Shown here: one piece after another, positions 27,013 to 37,430 of the stretch
Layout: every line of letters begins with the position of its first letter
How positions within the stretch are numbered: position 1 is the stretch's first letter
Assembly (NCBI RefSeq): GCF_036077095.1
Contig: NZ_CP107960.1
Span: 7,874,001-7,938,000 of the forward strand
Direction of reading: 5' to 3'
Length of the DNA stretch: 64,000 nt
Source of the DNA: Streptomyces sp. NBC_00376
GTDB lineage: Bacteria; Actinomycetota; Actinomycetes; Streptomycetales; Streptomycetaceae
Program-made: the position numbers and the translations under genes
The notes under the pieces: generated by a model
Told to the model about the DNA's origin: nothing
Seen by the model: the letters and a program-made list of their open reading frames with translations, nothing else
The model's database searches: none

Positions 27013-27929
27013 ACAGTGCCCGACTGCTCGTCCTGCTGGAGATCGCCCGTACCGGCACCATCGTGGCCGCGGCCCAGGCGCTGCATCTGAGCCCCTCCGC
27101 GATCTCGCACCAGCTGGCCCGGCTGGAGCAGGAGCTCGGAGTGGCGTTGGTGGAACGGCAGCCGCAGAGCCTGCGGCTGACCGCGGCCGGGGTGCGACTG
27201 GCCGAGCACGCGCAGGCGGTCGCCGACCTGATGGCCGTGGCCCGGGACGACCTGCGGGCGCACTCCGAGGGCGAGGCGGGGGTCCTGCGGCTGGGCTTCT
27301 TCGCCTCCTCGGGCCTGGAGCTGCTGCCCCGGGCCCTGTCGGCGTTCTCGGCGAACCGGCCCCAGGTCGAGCTGGAGCTGATTCTGGGACAGCCGCACGA
27401 GCTGGTGCCCGACCTGGAGGCGGGCCGGCTCGACGCCGCGGTCGTCTTCGAGCATCCGCTCGACCCCTGGTGCCGGCAGGCGACCGTGGACGTGGAGATG
27501 TTCTTCGACGAGCCGCAGCTGGTGGTCCTTCCCCTGCGGCACCGCCTCGGGCGGCACGCCGCGGTCCGGCTCGCCGCCCTTGAGGGGGAGAGCTGGATCG
27601 GTACGCACGGCGGCCACACCGGCGAACCGGTTCTGGAGCGGGCGTGCGCGGCAGAGGGTTTCCGGCCCCGGGTGCGCTGCCGCAGCGATCACTACCAGGT
27701 CACGATCAACCTGGCCCGCGCGGGCATGGGCATCGCACTCGTCCCGGCCCTCGGGCTCGGCGACACCGCAGGCGTGCATGTCTGCCGACTGGACCACCCC
27801 CGGCTGCACCGGCGCATCGGTGTCGCCACCCGGCCCACCAACCGCAACCCGCTGCTGAAGATCTTCCTCGCGGACCTGCGGTCGGCCGCCGAGGAGATCC
27901 GGTCGCTGCTGGAGGTGCAGTGGGCGTGA
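27006..27929 (+). CDS. LysR-family transcriptional regulator
   Basis: Protein of 307 residues. The N-terminal LysR helix-turn-helix is LLEIARTGTIVAAAQALHLSPSAISHQLARLEQELGVALVER, with the conserved linker, and a periplasmic-binding-like effector domain fills residues 90-300. It is translated with the decarboxylase gene through a 7-nt overlap. That is unusual, because LysR regulators are normally divergent from their targets. It may sense an amino acid and control the decarboxylase or the convergent transporter operon (inference). Confidence 0.9.
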   Translation: MLNSARLLVLLEIARTGTIVAAAQALHLSPSAISHQLARLEQELGVALVERQPQSLRLTAAGVRLAEHAQAVADLMAVARDDLRAHSEGEAGVLRLGFFASSGLELLPRALSAFSANRPQVELELILGQPHELVPDLEAGRLDAAVVFEHPLDPWCRQATVDVEMFFDEPQLVVLPLRHRLGRHAAVRLAALEGESWIGTHGGHTGEPVLERACAAEGFRPRVRCRSDHYQVTINLARAGMGIALVPALGLGDTAGVHVCRLDHPRLHRRIGVATRPTNRNPLLKIFLADLRSAAEEIRSLLEVQWA

Positions 27930-27950
27930 CCGGTACGCCGGTCACGCCCA
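27921..27950. terminator. Bidirectional terminator hairpin
   Basis: A perfect 13-bp stem (27921-27933 with 27938-27950) and TACG loop lie between the convergent LysR and serine hydrolase genes. The left arm includes the LysR stop codon. Confidence 0.7.
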
Positions 27951-27973
27951 CCGCGTCCCCGGGGGCGGGCTTC

Positions 27974-28819
27974 TCAGCCGGCGGTCGGGCGCCCGGCACA
28001 GGCCGCGAGGGTCCGCCCCACGTCCCGGATGGCATGCACCGCGGCCCGCTCGGTGCTCGGGCCCAGCGCCGTGTCCCAGTGCGCCACCACCGCGTACGCC
28101 AGCCGGCGCCTGCCCACGATGACACCGGCGTCGGCACGGACCCCGGTGTCGGTGCCGGTCTTGTTGGCCACCAGGAGCCCGTCGCGCAGCCGTTCGGGAA
28201 AGCCCGGGGCGTACGGGTCGTGGTCGATCAGCGCGGGGACCAGGCCGTGGTCGGTGTTGGCACGCATCCAGCGCAACAGCCGGGCGGAGGCCGCCGGACT
28301 GCTCATGGTGCCGCGCACCGCGTGCGTCACCAGCCGCGCCAGGTCCCGTGCGGTGCCGGTGGCGAAGACGGGCGGCACGCCCGGGCCCCGGACGTCGCGG
28401 ACCCTGTCGTGCAGCGCGAGGTGATCGAGCCCGAGCTCCCCTGCCAGCCGGGCCGTGGACTCCCGCCCCACGAGGCGCAACAGCGCGTTGGTGGCGGTGT
28501 TGTCGCTCACCGAGGCCGTCAGCCAGGCCAGATCCTCGACGGTCCAGCCGCGCCCGCTCAGCCTGCGCAGCAGACCGGTGCCCTCCGCCACGTCCTCGTC
28601 GAGGACCTCCACGACACGGTCGGCGGGCAGTTCCCCGCTGTCCAGCCGGTGTGCGACCTCGGCGAGCAGCAGCAGCTTCGAGGCGGACGCCACCGGCAGC
28701 ACGGTGCGCTCGTCCACCCCCACCGTGCCGCCGCCGTCGATGTCGACGGCGGCGACGGCGAGGGTGAGCGGCAGCGCGGCCGAACGCCGCGCCGCCGCGG
28801 CCACCTGGGCCAGACTCAT
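27974..28819 (-). CDS. Class A beta-lactamase-fold serine hydrolase (cytoplasmic)
   Basis: Protein of 281 residues with the penicillin-recognising motifs SxxK (S45-A-S-K48 in LPVASASKL), SDN (ASVSDNTATN) and KTG (VANKTGTDTG). It has no signal peptide, and the omega-loop Glu-x-x-Leu-Asn of true class A beta-lactamases is not evident (the region reads LGLDHLALHDRV). It is therefore more likely a peptidase, esterase or amidase of this fold than a resistance enzyme. It is the last gene of a coupled operon, overlapping the deacylase by 4 nt, which points to D-amino-acid or peptide processing (inference). Confidence 0.82.
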   Translation of the reverse strand: MSLAQVAAAARRSAALPLTLAVAAVDIDGGGTVGVDERTVLPVASASKLLLLAEVAHRLDSGELPADRVVEVLDEDVAEGTGLLRRLSGRGWTVEDLAWLTASVSDNTATNALLRLVGRESTARLAGELGLDHLALHDRVRDVRGPGVPPVFATGTARDLARLVTHAVRGTMSSPAASARLLRWMRANTDHGLVPALIDHDPYAPGFPERLRDGLLVANKTGTDTGVRADAGVIVGRRRLAYAVVAHWDTALGPSTERAAVHAIRDVGRTLAACAGRPTAG

Positions 28820-30438
28820 CGGATCCTCACCACTTCTCCCGCCCGCGCCGAGGTCGGGCGGCCGTCTCTCGCCGCGACCCGCCCCGACACCACGACGGTA
28901 TCGATGCCTTCGGGCGTCAGCAGGGGCCGGTCGAAGTCGGCGGTGTCGCGCACCGACGCCGGGTCGAGTACGACGAGATCGGCGACGGCGCCGTCGCGGA
29001 CCACGCCGCGGCCGGTGAGGCCGAACCGCCCGGCGGGCAGCCCGGTCATCTTGTGCACTGCGCTCTCCAGCGGGAGCAGTTGCTCGTCGCGGGCGTAGTG
29101 GCCGAGCACCCGGGCGAAACTTCCCGCCCAGCGCGGATGCGGACGGCCGGGTTTGGGCACGCCGTCCGAGCCGATCATCGACAACGGGCTGGCGAGGACC
29201 CGGCGGACGTCGTCCTCGCGCATGGAATGGCTGATGATGGTCACCTCGCCCTGCTCGGCCAGCAGGAGATCGCACGCCTGGTCGACCGGATGGACGCCGC
29301 GCTCGGCCGCGAGTTCGGCGATGGTGCGCCCCTCGGCCTCGGGATGTGTCTGCGCGGCGGCCACCGAGATGAGGTCCCAGCCGCCGTTCCCCACGGTGTT
29401 CTCCCACCCCTCGACGCCCCGGGCGATGTCCCTCCTGATCCGGTCGCGCGTCTCGGGGCGGCGCAACCGCTCCAGCAGGGCGCCGACGCCGCCCTCACTC
29501 GCCCACGGGGGCAGCATGGCGTGCAGGACGGTGCTTCCCGCCGTGTACGGATAGACGTCGCACAGCACGTCCACGCCTTCGGCGCGGGCCCGTTCCAGCC
29601 GGGGCAGGGTGCGCAGTGTGGCGCCCCAGGCGTGCCGGCCCGCGGTCTTGTGGTGGGAGATCTGCAGCGGGGCGCCGGAGCGCACCGCGATCTCCAGGGC
29701 CTCTTCCAGGGCGGACTCCACCTGTGACATCTCGTCGCGCAGATGAGTGACGTAGGGCTTGCCGTGCTGGGCGGCGACCGCGGCCAGCGCGACGATCTCC
29801 TCGGTGTCGGCGTAGGTGCCGGGCGGGTAGATCAGCCCGGTGGACAGACCGGCCGCCCCCTGGGCCAGCGCCCGGTCCAGCAGTGCGCACATGGCGTCCA
29901 GTTCACCGGGCCGGGGCGGCCGGGCCTCGAAGCCCATCACTCCGGCGCGCAGCGTGCCGTGGCCGACCAGCGAGGCGATGTGGGTGTGGCGCAGAGCGGG
30001 GTCCTGACCGGCGGCGAACGCGTCGAAGTCCACGGCGGGCCGCACCGGTCCGAGCCCGAACGTCACCCTGAGGTGCTCGGCGAGTTCCGGCAGCCGCGCG
30101 GGGAGCGAGGGGAACAGGCTGGTCCCGCAGTTGCCGCAGATCTCCGTGGTGACACCCTGGAGCAGGGGAGCGAGACGGAGGTCGTCGGCCGCCTCCGCGG
30201 TACCGCCGTCCCCGTGGGGAGCCGCGAGGGCGTCGGAGTGCGTGTGCACATCGATGAAGCCGGGTGCGACGACCCGCCCGGCCACGTCCAGGGTCTCGGC
30301 TGCCGTGGCGGGGGCGCCGGCGGGGAGCACGGCGATCCGCCCGGCCACCACCGCGATGTCCGCCTCCCGGGCGGGTGCTCCGGTTCCGTCCACGAGCGTG
30401 CCGCCGCGCAGCAGCAGATCGAGAGGGCGGCCCATCAC
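28816..30438 (-). CDS. N-acyl-D-amino-acid deacylase (D-aminoacylase) family
   Basis: Metal-dependent amidohydrolase of 540 residues. The first metal motif is [14 protein letters not shown]; further on are [29 protein letters not shown] and the catalytic-Asp region MIGSDG, all typical of the D-aminoacylase family. The C-terminal beta-sandwich ends the protein. It should hydrolyse N-acyl-D-amino acids or related acylated amines. The start is GTG 30438 or ATG 30435; GTG gives the usual 4-nt overlap with the ATPase stop. It is co-transcribed with an amino-acid importer, so the imported compound is probably its substrate. Confidence 0.88.
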   Translation of the reverse strand: MMGRPLDLLLRGGTLVDGTGAPAREADIAVVAGRIAVLPAGAPATAAETLDVAGRVVAPGFIDVHTHSDALAAPHGDGGTAEAADDLRLAPLLQGVTTEICGNCGTSLFPSLPARLPELAEHLRVTFGLGPVRPAVDFDAFAAGQDPALRHTHIASLVGHGTLRAGVMGFEARPPRPGELDAMCALLDRALAQGAAGLSTGLIYPPGTYADTEEIVALAAVAAQHGKPYVTHLRDEMSQVESALEEALEIAVRSGAPLQISHHKTAGRHAWGATLRTLPRLERARAEGVDVLCDVYPYTAGSTVLHAMLPPWASEGGVGALLERLRRPETRDRIRRDIARGVEGWENTVGNGGWDLISVAAAQTHPEAEGRTIAELAAERGVHPVDQACDLLLAEQGEVTIISHSMREDDVRRVLASPLSMIGSDGVPKPGRPHPRWAGSFARVLGHYARDEQLLPLESAVHKMTGLPAGRFGLTGRGVVRDGAVADLVVLDPASVRDTADFDRPLLTPEGIDTVVVSGRVAARDGRPTSARAGEVVRIR

Positions 30439-31208
30439 AGCACCGTCGACAGGAAGGCCCGCGTGCGCTCGTGCTGCGGGTCGGTGAACAACAGGTCAGG
30501 GCTCCCGGCCTCGACGACGGCGCCCCGGTCCATGAACAGGACCCGGTCGGCGACCTCACGGGCGAAGCCCATCTCGTGGGTGACCACGACCATCGTCATG
30601 CCGCTGCGGGCCAGGTCGCGCATGACCCCGAGCACTTCGCCGACGAGTTCGGGATCGAGGGCGGAGGTGGGTTCGTCGAAGAGCATGAGGGCGGGTTCCA
30701 TGGCCAGCGCGCGGGCGATCGCCACACGCTGCTGCTGCCCGCCGGACAGCTGCCCCGGGTAGTGGTCCGCCCGGTCCGAGAGACCGACGTCGGCCAGCAG
30801 CCCGCGGGCCTGCTTCTCGGCCTGCGCACGGGGCCGTCCCTTGACGACGACCGGACCCTCCATCACGTTCTGCACCGCGGTGCGGTGCGGGAACAGGTGG
30901 AACCGCTGGAACACCATGCCGATCCGTTCGCGCTGGCGCCGCACGTCCCGGGCGCGCCGCTCGCGCAGCACCCGGCCGGACGGGCCGTGCTGTTCGTAGC
31001 CGACCAGCTCACCGTCCATCCACACCCGCCCCGCGTCGATCCGCTCGAGGTGGTTGAAGCAGCGCAGCAGCGTGGACTTCCCGGACCCGGAGGGGCCGAT
31101 GACACAGAGCACCTCACCGCTGCGGACATCGAGGTCGATGCCCCTCAGCACCTCGGTGTCACCGAACCTCTTGCGGACCCCGCGGGCCTTGAGGATCACG
31201 TCGTTCAT
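30435..31208 (-). CDS. Amino-acid ABC transporter ATP-binding protein
   Basis: ATPase of 257 residues of the polar-amino-acid (GlnQ-like) group. Walker [15 protein letters not shown]-loop [18 protein letters not shown], signature LSGGQQQRV, Walker [15 protein letters not shown] and H-loop [12 protein letters not shown] are all present and match the family closely. The start is the ATG of M-N-D-V-I-L at 31208, overlapping the permease stop by 4 nt. It energises the permease and binding protein encoded upstream in the same operon. Confidence 0.95.
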   Translation of the reverse strand: MNDVILKARGVRKRFGDTEVLRGIDLDVRSGEVLCVIGPSGSGKSTLLRCFNHLERIDAGRVWMDGELVGYEQHGPSGRVLRERRARDVRRQRERIGMVFQRFHLFPHRTAVQNVMEGPVVVKGRPRAQAEKQARGLLADVGLSDRADHYPGQLSGGQQQRVAIARALAMEPALMLFDEPTSALDPELVGEVLGVMRDLARSGMTMVVVTHEMGFAREVADRVLFMDRGAVVEAGSPDLLFTDPQHERTRAFLSTVL

Positions 31209-32179
31209 GCCGTTGCCCCCTTCTTGGTGCCTCCGGGCAGGAGATTGGCCAGGATCCTGCTCCGCAGCACGGGAGCGGTACCGGGGCTGTAGCGCCGCTC
31301 GACGGCGTGCTGACCGATGCTGGCGATCGTGGTGAGCACGAGGTACCAGATCGAGGCCACCAGGAGCAGGGCGACCACTTCGAAGTTGGCGAGGTAGAGG
31401 TGCTGGGAGACGGTCATCAGATCGGCACCGGCGATGACCGAGACCAGCGAGGTCGTCTTGAGCATGGAGATGAACTGGTTGCCGAACGGCGGGATGATGA
31501 CCCGCATCGCCTGCGGAAGGATGATCCGGGACAGGATCCGGCGGTTCGACATCCCGATGGAGGCGCCCGCCTCGCGCTGGCCGGGATCCACGCTCTGGAT
31601 GCCGGCCCGCACGATCTCGGCCATGTAGGCGCCCTCGTTGATGGAGAGTCCGAGGAGCGCGGCCACGAAGCCGGTGATCACCTGGTTGGACTGCCAGCTG
31701 ATGAGTTTGGGGCCGTCGAACGGGATTCCGACGCTGATCACGGGGAACAGCAGGGCCAGGTTGAACCAGAAGATGAGCTGGACCAGCAGCGGGGTGCCCC
31801 GGAAGAACCAGGTGTACGCACCGGCGGTGAGCCGCAGGACCGGACTGTCGGACAGCTGCATCACCGCGACGACGACCCCGATGGCGATGCCGAGCACCAT
31901 CGAGACGAGGGTGAGCTGAACGGTCACCCCGAGGCCCTTGAGGATCACGCCGTCGAACTGGTACTCGGCGACGATGTCCCAGTGCAGATTGGGATTGACG
32001 ATGACGGTGTAGGCGAGCCACACCGCGAACAGGGCGGCGGCGAGGACCGCGAGCCAGCGCCCGGGACGCGGGCGTCCGGTCACCTGGAGGGAGAGGTCGT
32101 CCTCGTGGGGCATCCGGTCGGCGGGGCCTGCATCCGGCACCCCGCCGCGGGCGGGCCCGGGTGTTTTCTGGGGGTTCAT
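31205..32179 (-). CDS. Amino-acid ABC transporter permease
   Basis: Protein of 324 residues of the HisM/GlnP type. After an N-terminal polar tail of about 40 residues and a first helix come the typical [25 protein letters not shown], the [13 protein letters not shown] motif, and the EAA loop [23 protein letters not shown]. It forms the membrane channel of the importer, probably as a homodimer since there is only one permease gene. ATG 32179 lies 8 bp after the binding-protein stop. Confidence 0.94.
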   Translation of the reverse strand: MNPQKTPGPARGGVPDAGPADRMPHEDDLSLQVTGRPRPGRWLAVLAAALFAVWLAYTVIVNPNLHWDIVAEYQFDGVILKGLGVTVQLTLVSMVLGIAIGVVVAVMQLSDSPVLRLTAGAYTWFFRGTPLLVQLIFWFNLALLFPVISVGIPFDGPKLISWQSNQVITGFVAALLGLSINEGAYMAEIVRAGIQSVDPGQREAGASIGMSNRRILSRIILPQAMRVIIPPFGNQFISMLKTTSLVSVIAGADLMTVSQHLYLANFEVVALLLVASIWYLVLTTIASIGQHAVERRYSPGTAPVLRSRILANLLPGGTKKGATA

Positions 32180-32187
32180 GTCCGTTC

Positions 32188-33072
32188 TCACTGCCCGTCG
32201 TTGACGGTGGCCTCGGGCACGGCGCTGTCGCCGACTCCCCAGGTGTCGAGGATCTTCTTGTAGTCGCCGTTGTCGATGAGCTCCTGCAGGGCCCTGTGGA
32301 CGGCGTCGCGCAGTCCGCCCTGGCTCTTCGCGGACGCGATGCCCCAGGGAGCGGTGCCGTACTGCTCCGGCAGGACCTCGTACGAACTGCTCTTCTTCGT
32401 GAACATCTTGGCGACGGGATAGTCGACGATGGTCGCGACCGCGCGTCCGCTGTCCAGCTGCAGCAGCCCGGTCGGTGCGTCCTCGCTCTGGGAGATCCGC
32501 ATCTTCTCCTGGCACTTGGCGTTCTGTTCCTCGCCGATGTGGAGGTTTGAGCTGCCCTTGGCGAGGACGACGGTCTTTCCGCAGAGGTCCGCGAGGGACT
32601 TGATGCCCTGCGGGTTGCCCTGCTTCGTCATGATGACGCCGCCGGTGCGGAAGTAGTCGACGAAGTCGACCGCCCGGCGCCGCTGCGCACTGTCGGTCAT
32701 GGACGACATCACCAGGTCGAACCGTCCCGACTCCAGGCCGGGGATCAGTCCGTCGAAGGCGGCATTGGTGAGTTCGAGCTTCAGCTTGAGCCGCTCGGCA
32801 AGGGCCTTGGCCAGATCGGGGTCGACGCCGGTGAGCCGGGTGGTGCCGGGCTCGTACATCTCCATCGGCGGGTACCCGACCGCGGTGGCCACCCGGAGCA
32901 CACCCTTTTCCCGGTACTGGGCGGGCAGCAACTCGGCCGCGGTCCGGCCGGAGGCGGCCTTCGACGCGGCTTCGGACGGGGCTTCGCCCTGACCGGAACG
33001 CCCGCAGGCGGTGGCCGCGAGAGCCACCACGGCCAGGGCTGCCAGACAGCGCAGAGAACGGGGACGATTCAT
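32188..33072 (-). CDS. Amino-acid ABC transporter substrate-binding lipoprotein (family 3)
   Basis: Protein of 294 residues. The signal peptide ends in a lipobox with C23 (ALAATAC). The mature protein shows the family-3 pattern: [62 protein letters not shown] and [11 protein letters not shown]. It captures a polar amino acid or a derivative outside the cell. As the first gene of the operon it determines specificity. The deacylase and serine hydrolase at the far end suggest the ligand is an N-acyl or D-amino-acid compound. Confidence 0.92.
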   Translation of the reverse strand: MNRPRSLRCLAALAVVALAATACGRSGQGEAPSEAASKAASGRTAAELLPAQYREKGVLRVATAVGYPPMEMYEPGTTRLTGVDPDLAKALAERLKLKLELTNAAFDGLIPGLESGRFDLVMSSMTDSAQRRRAVDFVDYFRTGGVIMTKQGNPQGIKSLADLCGKTVVLAKGSSNLHIGEEQNAKCQEKMRISQSEDAPTGLLQLDSGRAVATIVDYPVAKMFTKKSSSYEVLPEQYGTAPWGIASAKSQGGLRDAVHRALQELIDNGDYKKILDTWGVGDSAVPEATVNDGQ

Positions 33073-33289
33073 CGGATTCTCCCTCAAGGGGTGGCGGTGC
33101 GCCGATGCTGGCAGCCGCGCCCCGGTGAACGGAAGATGATGAAGCCATTCATGCCTGACCATCGAAATCCGTACGGGTCCGGTGGATCGCGGCGACCTGA
33201 CCGGACGTCCGTGACCCCTGTGACGGTCCGGGGGATTAGGTTGTCGGAGAAAGGTTTTCGGGCAGCCGGACTCGTGATGGGGGCGAAGC

Positions 33290-34603
33290 ATGACCATGCA
33301 AAAGGGAGCCAATGTTCCGGTGGCGGCTCAGGCCGTGCGGGTCGAACTGGGATGGCGCACCTCCCCGGGGACACCGGACGTGGACGGCTCGGCACTCCTT
33401 CTCATGCCGTCGGGAAAGGTGCGCGGCGACGCCGACTTCGTCTTCTACAACCAGCCCTCCCACGCGTCCGGCGCGGTGCGCCACGAGGGCAAGCGGACCG
33501 CCGGTGACGGGACGACGGACAGCCTCGCGGTCGACCTGGCACGCGTCGAGCCGGCCATCGACCGGGTGGTCCTGGCGGCCTCCGCGGACGGCGGCACGTT
33601 CGGCCGGGTGGCCGGGCTGTACGTACGGATCACGGACGCGGCGAGCGGCAGGGAGATCGCGCGCTTCGACAGCGCGGACGCGACGATCGAGACCGCGTTC
33701 ATCCTCGGGGAGCTCTACCGGCGCCAGGGCGCCTGGAAGTTCCGCGCCGTCGGCCAGGGGTACGACACCGGCCTCGAAGGGCTCGCGACCGACTTCGGGA
33801 TCTCCGTCGACGAACCGCAGCGGCCCCAGCCGGCTCAGCCCAATCGCCGGCCCCGCACACCCCAACAGCCGCAGAGCGCAACGCGGTTCGACCACCGGCC
33901 GTCGGCTCCGCCCGCGCCGCCGATGGCGCCGCCGGCGCCTGCCGCACCCCCTGCCCCCGCGCCCGTCCGCCTGTCCAAGGTGACGCTCACCAAGGAAGCG
34001 CCGGTGGTCTCCCTCGCCAAACAGGGCGGCACTTCGGGTGCGCTTCGCGTCAATCTCAACTGGGAAGTGCGCAAACAGTTCAAGGGCTGGGGAAGCAAGT
34101 TCGGCAGAGCGGTCGCCAACCACTCGGACCTCGACCTCGATCTCTGCGCCCTCTACGAACTGACCGACGGCCGCAAGGGAGTCGTGCAGGCGCTGGGAAA
34201 CGCGTTCGGCGCCCTCCAGCACCCTCCCTACATCCATCTCGACGGAGACGACCGCACCGGCGCCGTCTCCACCGGCGAGAACCTCACCGTCAACCTCGAC
34301 CACAAGAACAAGCTCCGGCGCGTCCTGATCTTCGTCACCATCTACGAAGGCGCCCGGAGCTTCGCCGACCTCCACGCGACCGTCACGCTCCAGCCCCAGA
34401 ACGGCGCCCCGATCGACTTCTCGCTCGACGAATGCACCGTCCCGTCCACGGTCTGTGCCCTGGCGCTCCTGACCAACAACGGGGGAGACCTCACGGTGCA
34501 GCGCGAGGCCCGCTACCTCGTCCCCGAGCGCGGAGTCAGCCCGCAGCGCACCATCGACTACGCCTACGGGTGGGGCATGAACTGGACACCCGGCCGTAAA
34601 TAA
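33290..34603 (+). CDS. TerD-family protein with two TerD-like domains
   Basis: Protein of 437 residues. The N-terminal TerD domain (residues 1-175) includes [21 protein letters not shown] and the acidic [16 protein letters not shown] region. A Pro/Ala-rich linker (residues 178-228) leads to a second, TerA/TerF-like domain with [23 protein letters not shown] and [11 protein letters not shown], where Asp clusters bind calcium in studied homologues. The family is linked to tellurite and stress responses and in Streptomyces to development. It is monocistronic, with ATG 33290 or 33296 as start. Confidence 0.88.
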   Translation: MTMQKGANVPVAAQAVRVELGWRTSPGTPDVDGSALLLMPSGKVRGDADFVFYNQPSHASGAVRHEGKRTAGDGTTDSLAVDLARVEPAIDRVVLAASADGGTFGRVAGLYVRITDAASGREIARFDSADATIETAFILGELYRRQGAWKFRAVGQGYDTGLEGLATDFGISVDEPQRPQPAQPNRRPRTPQQPQSATRFDHRPSAPPAPPMAPPAPAAPPAPAPVRLSKVTLTKEAPVVSLAKQGGTSGALRVNLNWEVRKQFKGWGSKFGRAVANHSDLDLDLCALYELTDGRKGVVQALGNAFGALQHPPYIHLDGDDRTGAVSTGENLTVNLDHKNKLRRVLIFVTIYEGARSFADLHATVTLQPQNGAPIDFSLDECTVPSTVCALALLTNNGGDLTVQREARYLVPERGVSPQRTIDYAYGWGMNWTPGRK

Positions 34604-34655
34604 CCCCCCGGCGGTCCGGCCGGCCCTGCGGCCATCGGCCCACCGCCGGCTCGGC

Positions 34656-35828
34656 TCACCGGTCCGGCGCGGCCTCGGGGCGGGCGTACGTACGCCCCTT
34701 CCAGGCCGCGCCGCGGCCCCGGTAGTGCTGCACCGCCGAATCGACCGTCATCAGCAGATAGAGCACGGCGGTGAACGGCAGCAACGGAGCCGACCACAGC
34801 GACTGCCGGTAGTAACGCAGCATCGGCAGATACGTCGCGGTCATCACCGCCCACGCCAGTCCGCCCGTCCACGCCGCCACCGGGTCACCGGTCAGCAGCC
34901 CGGCGACGAGCGCGGCCGGCGGGACGAGATAGACCAGCGCGAGCCCCAGCACCGTCCCCAGCAGCAGCGGCGGACTGTGCCGCAACTGGGCGTATGCGCT
35001 CCGCGACACCATCCGCCACAGATCCGCCAGCCGCGGGTACGGCCGCACGCTGTCCACCCGCTCCGCGAGCCCCAGCCAGATCCGCCCGCCGCTGCGCTGC
35101 ACCACCCGCGCCAGCGACACGTCGTCGATCACCGCCTGCCGGATCGACTCCGGCACCCGGGCCCGCTGTGCCGCCCCGGTCCGCAGCAGCACGCAGCCAC
35201 CGGCCGCAGCAGCCGTCCGGGCACCCGCCCGGTTCACCCACCGGAACGGATAGAGCTGCGAGAAGAAGTACACGAAGGCCGGCACCACCAGCCGCTCCCA
35301 GAGACTCGACACCCGCAGCCGGGCCATCTGCGAGACCAGGTCGAAGCCGCCCGATCCGGCGGCTGCGACCAGCTCCCGCAGACTGTCCGGCTCGTGCGCG
35401 ATGTCTGCGTCGGTGAGCAGCAGATACTCCGGCTCCCTGGTCCGGGCCAGCGAGATCCCGTGCCGCACCGCCCAGAGCTTGCCCGTCCAGCCCGGCTCGG
35501 GCTCACCCGGCGAGACGACCGTCACCGGCAGCCCCCCGTACCGTACGGACAGCGCGCGGGCGACGTCCCCGGTCCCGTCCTTGCTGCAGTCGTCGACGAG
35601 AAAGATCTCCGCCCGCCCCGGATAGTCCTGCGCCAGCAGCGACGGCAGGCTCACCGGCAGCATGTCGGCCTCGTCACGCGCGGGCACCACGATCGCGACG
35701 GACGGCCATCCGGCAGGGGGCTCCCGGCGGGGCAGCCGCTGGTCGGTCCGCCAGAAGAACCCTTGTCCCAGCAGCAGCCACACCCATGCGGCCAGCGAAC
35801 CCACGGCGATCCAGGCAACGGCGCTCAT
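34656..35828 (-). CDS. Family 2 glycosyltransferase, HpnB-like
   Basis: Membrane-anchored glycosyltransferase of 390 residues. An N-terminal helix precedes the GT-A domain with VAIVVPARDEADMLPVSLPSLLAQDYPG, the nucleotide-binding VDDCSKDGT, the metal-binding LLTDADIAHEPDSL and a later acidic VIDDVSLARVVQRSGG. Three to four C-terminal helices follow. The layout resembles hopanoid-associated glycosyltransferase HpnB, but no hopanoid genes are adjacent, so the acceptor is unknown. It is divergent from the racemase gene with 58 bp between starts. Confidence 0.82.
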   Translation of the reverse strand: MSAVAWIAVGSLAAWVWLLLGQGFFWRTDQRLPRREPPAGWPSVAIVVPARDEADMLPVSLPSLLAQDYPGRAEIFLVDDCSKDGTGDVARALSVRYGGLPVTVVSPGEPEPGWTGKLWAVRHGISLARTREPEYLLLTDADIAHEPDSLRELVAAAGSGGFDLVSQMARLRVSSLWERLVVPAFVYFFSQLYPFRWVNRAGARTAAAAGGCVLLRTGAAQRARVPESIRQAVIDDVSLARVVQRSGGRIWLGLAERVDSVRPYPRLADLWRMVSRSAYAQLRHSPPLLLGTVLGLALVYLVPPAALVAGLLTGDPVAAWTGGLAWAVMTATYLPMLRYYRQSLWSAPLLPFTAVLYLLMTVDSAVQHYRGRGAAWKGRTYARPEAAPDR

Positions 35829-35886
35829 CCGCCGCAGTCTGCCCCACCGGGACGGAACCGCAAGGGCGGTCGACTATGGTGACCGG

Positions 35887-36672
35887 GTGAAGATCGCGCT
35901 CATGGACTCAGGAATCGGCCTGCTCGCGGCAGCCGCCGCGGTACGCCGGCTGAGGCCGGACGCCGATCTGGTGCTCTCCTCCGACCCCGACGGCATGCCC
36001 TGGGGACCGCGTACGCCCGAGTACGTGAGCGCCCAAGCACTCGACGTGGCCCGCGCGGCCGCCGCCCACCGGCCGGACGCACTGATCGTCGCCTGCAACA
36101 CGGCCTCCGTGCACGCCCTCCCGGCGCTCCGCGCCGAGCTCGAACCCACGCTGCCGGTCATCGGCACCGTCCCCGCCATCAAGCCGTCCGTGGCCGGTGG
36201 CGGCCCCGTCGCGATCTGGGCCACGCCCGCCACCACCGGCAGCCCGTACCAGCGCGGACTCATCGCCGAATTCGCGCGCTCCGTCGACGTCACCGAGGTG
36301 CCCTGCCCGGGTCTCGCCGACGCCGTGCAGTACGCGGACGAGACGGCGATCGACCTGGCGATCGCCGCGGCCGCCGCCCGCACCCCGCGCGATGTCCGGG
36401 CCGTGGTCCTGGGCTGCACCCACTACGAACTGGTCGCCGAACGCATTCGCGACGCGGTGCGGCAACCCGGTCTGCCGCCGGTCGCGCTGTACGGTTCCGC
36501 GGGCGCCGTCGCCGCCCAGGCACTGCGCCGGATCGGTGCCGAACCCGCTCCGTCGGCCGAACCGTCCACCTCTCTCGCGGTCCTTCTCAGCGGCCGCCCC
36601 GCCGACCTGCCGAAAGCCGCTCTGGCCTACGCCGAGGGGCGGCTGCTGGGAGCCGTCAGCCCGGCCCGCTGA
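35887..36672 (+). CDS. Aspartate/glutamate racemase family (MurI-like)
   Basis: Protein of 261 residues. Both catalytic cysteines of the two-base racemase are present, in VACNTAS and LGCTHYEL, and the N-terminal MDSGIGLL matches the FDSGVGGL substrate loop. It likely interconverts L- and D-glutamate (cell-wall supply) or a related amino acid. GTG 35887 follows a TATGGT -10-like box (35875-35880) by 6 nt, so the transcript is probably leaderless. It is single-copy here, not next to other murein genes. Confidence 0.85.
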   Translation: MKIALMDSGIGLLAAAAAVRRLRPDADLVLSSDPDGMPWGPRTPEYVSAQALDVARAAAAHRPDALIVACNTASVHALPALRAELEPTLPVIGTVPAIKPSVAGGGPVAIWATPATTGSPYQRGLIAEFARSVDVTEVPCPGLADAVQYADETAIDLAIAAAAARTPRDVRAVVLGCTHYELVAERIRDAVRQPGLPPVALYGSAGAVAAQALRRIGAEPAPSAEPSTSLAVLLSGRPADLPKAALAYAEGRLLGAVSPAR

Positions 36673-36731
36673 CCCGGCGGGGCCCGTTCGTCCCATCCCC
36701 GGCGTGCGGAATCCTGAGTACGCTGCTTGAC

Positions 36732-37295
36732 ATGAGGGACCACTCCCGAAAACCCCGGCACGACGGAGCCGACGCCTGCTCCGCCGTCTGGACCGGCAGG
36801 GCCACCAACCGGGCCCAGTGGGTACTCGCGGCCGCCGGCGCCGCCTGCCTGGCGCTCGGCGTCCAGCTGGCCGTCACCTCCAACTGGGCCTCCGGGATCG
36901 CCCCGCTGCTGATGTCCGTGATCGGCTGTGTCGCCGCCGGGCTGCTCATGCTGTTCGGCACCCTCGCGTTCGTGAACGTGGCCGTGAGGGTCGACGGGGA
37001 CGCCCTGGAGGTGCGCTGCGGCCACATGGGCCTGCCGCGCCGCCGGATTCTGCTCACCCAGGTGGTGGGCGCGGAATTCGCTCCCGAGGTCACCCCGCGC
37101 CAATGGGGCGGCTGGGGCTACCGCTGGCGACCCGAGCAGGGTACGGCCGTGGTGGTCCGCAGGGGCGAGGGCCTGGTGCTCCGGCTCGGCGACGGCAGGA
37201 CGTTCACCATCACGGTCGACGACGCGGAGGCGGGCGTCCGGTTCATCCGCGAGCGCCTGCAGCTGCCGGCGACCGGAGCGACGGCCGGTACCTGA
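36732..37295 (+). CDS. Two-TM membrane protein with PH-like domain
   Basis: Protein of 187 residues. Two adjacent helices (about residues 32-52 and 57-80) are followed by a beta-rich C-terminal domain (VAVRVDGDALEVRCGHMGLPRRRILLTQVVGAEFAP and later LRLGDGRTFTITVDD), as in bacterial PH-like membrane proteins. A TACGCT -10-like box lies 7 nt before the ATG, suggesting a leaderless message. The function is unknown. Confidence 0.72.
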   Translation: MRDHSRKPRHDGADACSAVWTGRATNRAQWVLAAAGAACLALGVQLAVTSNWASGIAPLLMSVIGCVAAGLLMLFGTLAFVNVAVRVDGDALEVRCGHMGLPRRRILLTQVVGAEFAPEVTPRQWGGWGYRWRPEQGTAVVVRRGEGLVLRLGDGRTFTITVDDAEAGVRFIRERLQLPATGATAGT

Positions 37296-37430
37296 CCCCC
37301 GAGGGCCGCCCCGCTCGGACGGCTGCGGACCGGATCTGTGCGGGAAAGCGCCGGAACGATCCGGTACGAAGGGTTCCACCACACGGGCGGGGCTGCCGGA
37401 CGCACAGCCGGCCACCGTAGACTCCGCCGG

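Noticed and set aside
27974..28819. Antibiotic-resistance beta-lactamase
   Set aside because: No signal peptide and no evident omega-loop Glu-x-x-Leu-Asn; operon context points to metabolism.
28893..28905. Further copy of the ATCGATAG element
   Set aside because: The sequence there is TATCGAT inside a coding region and lacks the ATAG-N-CGAT pattern.
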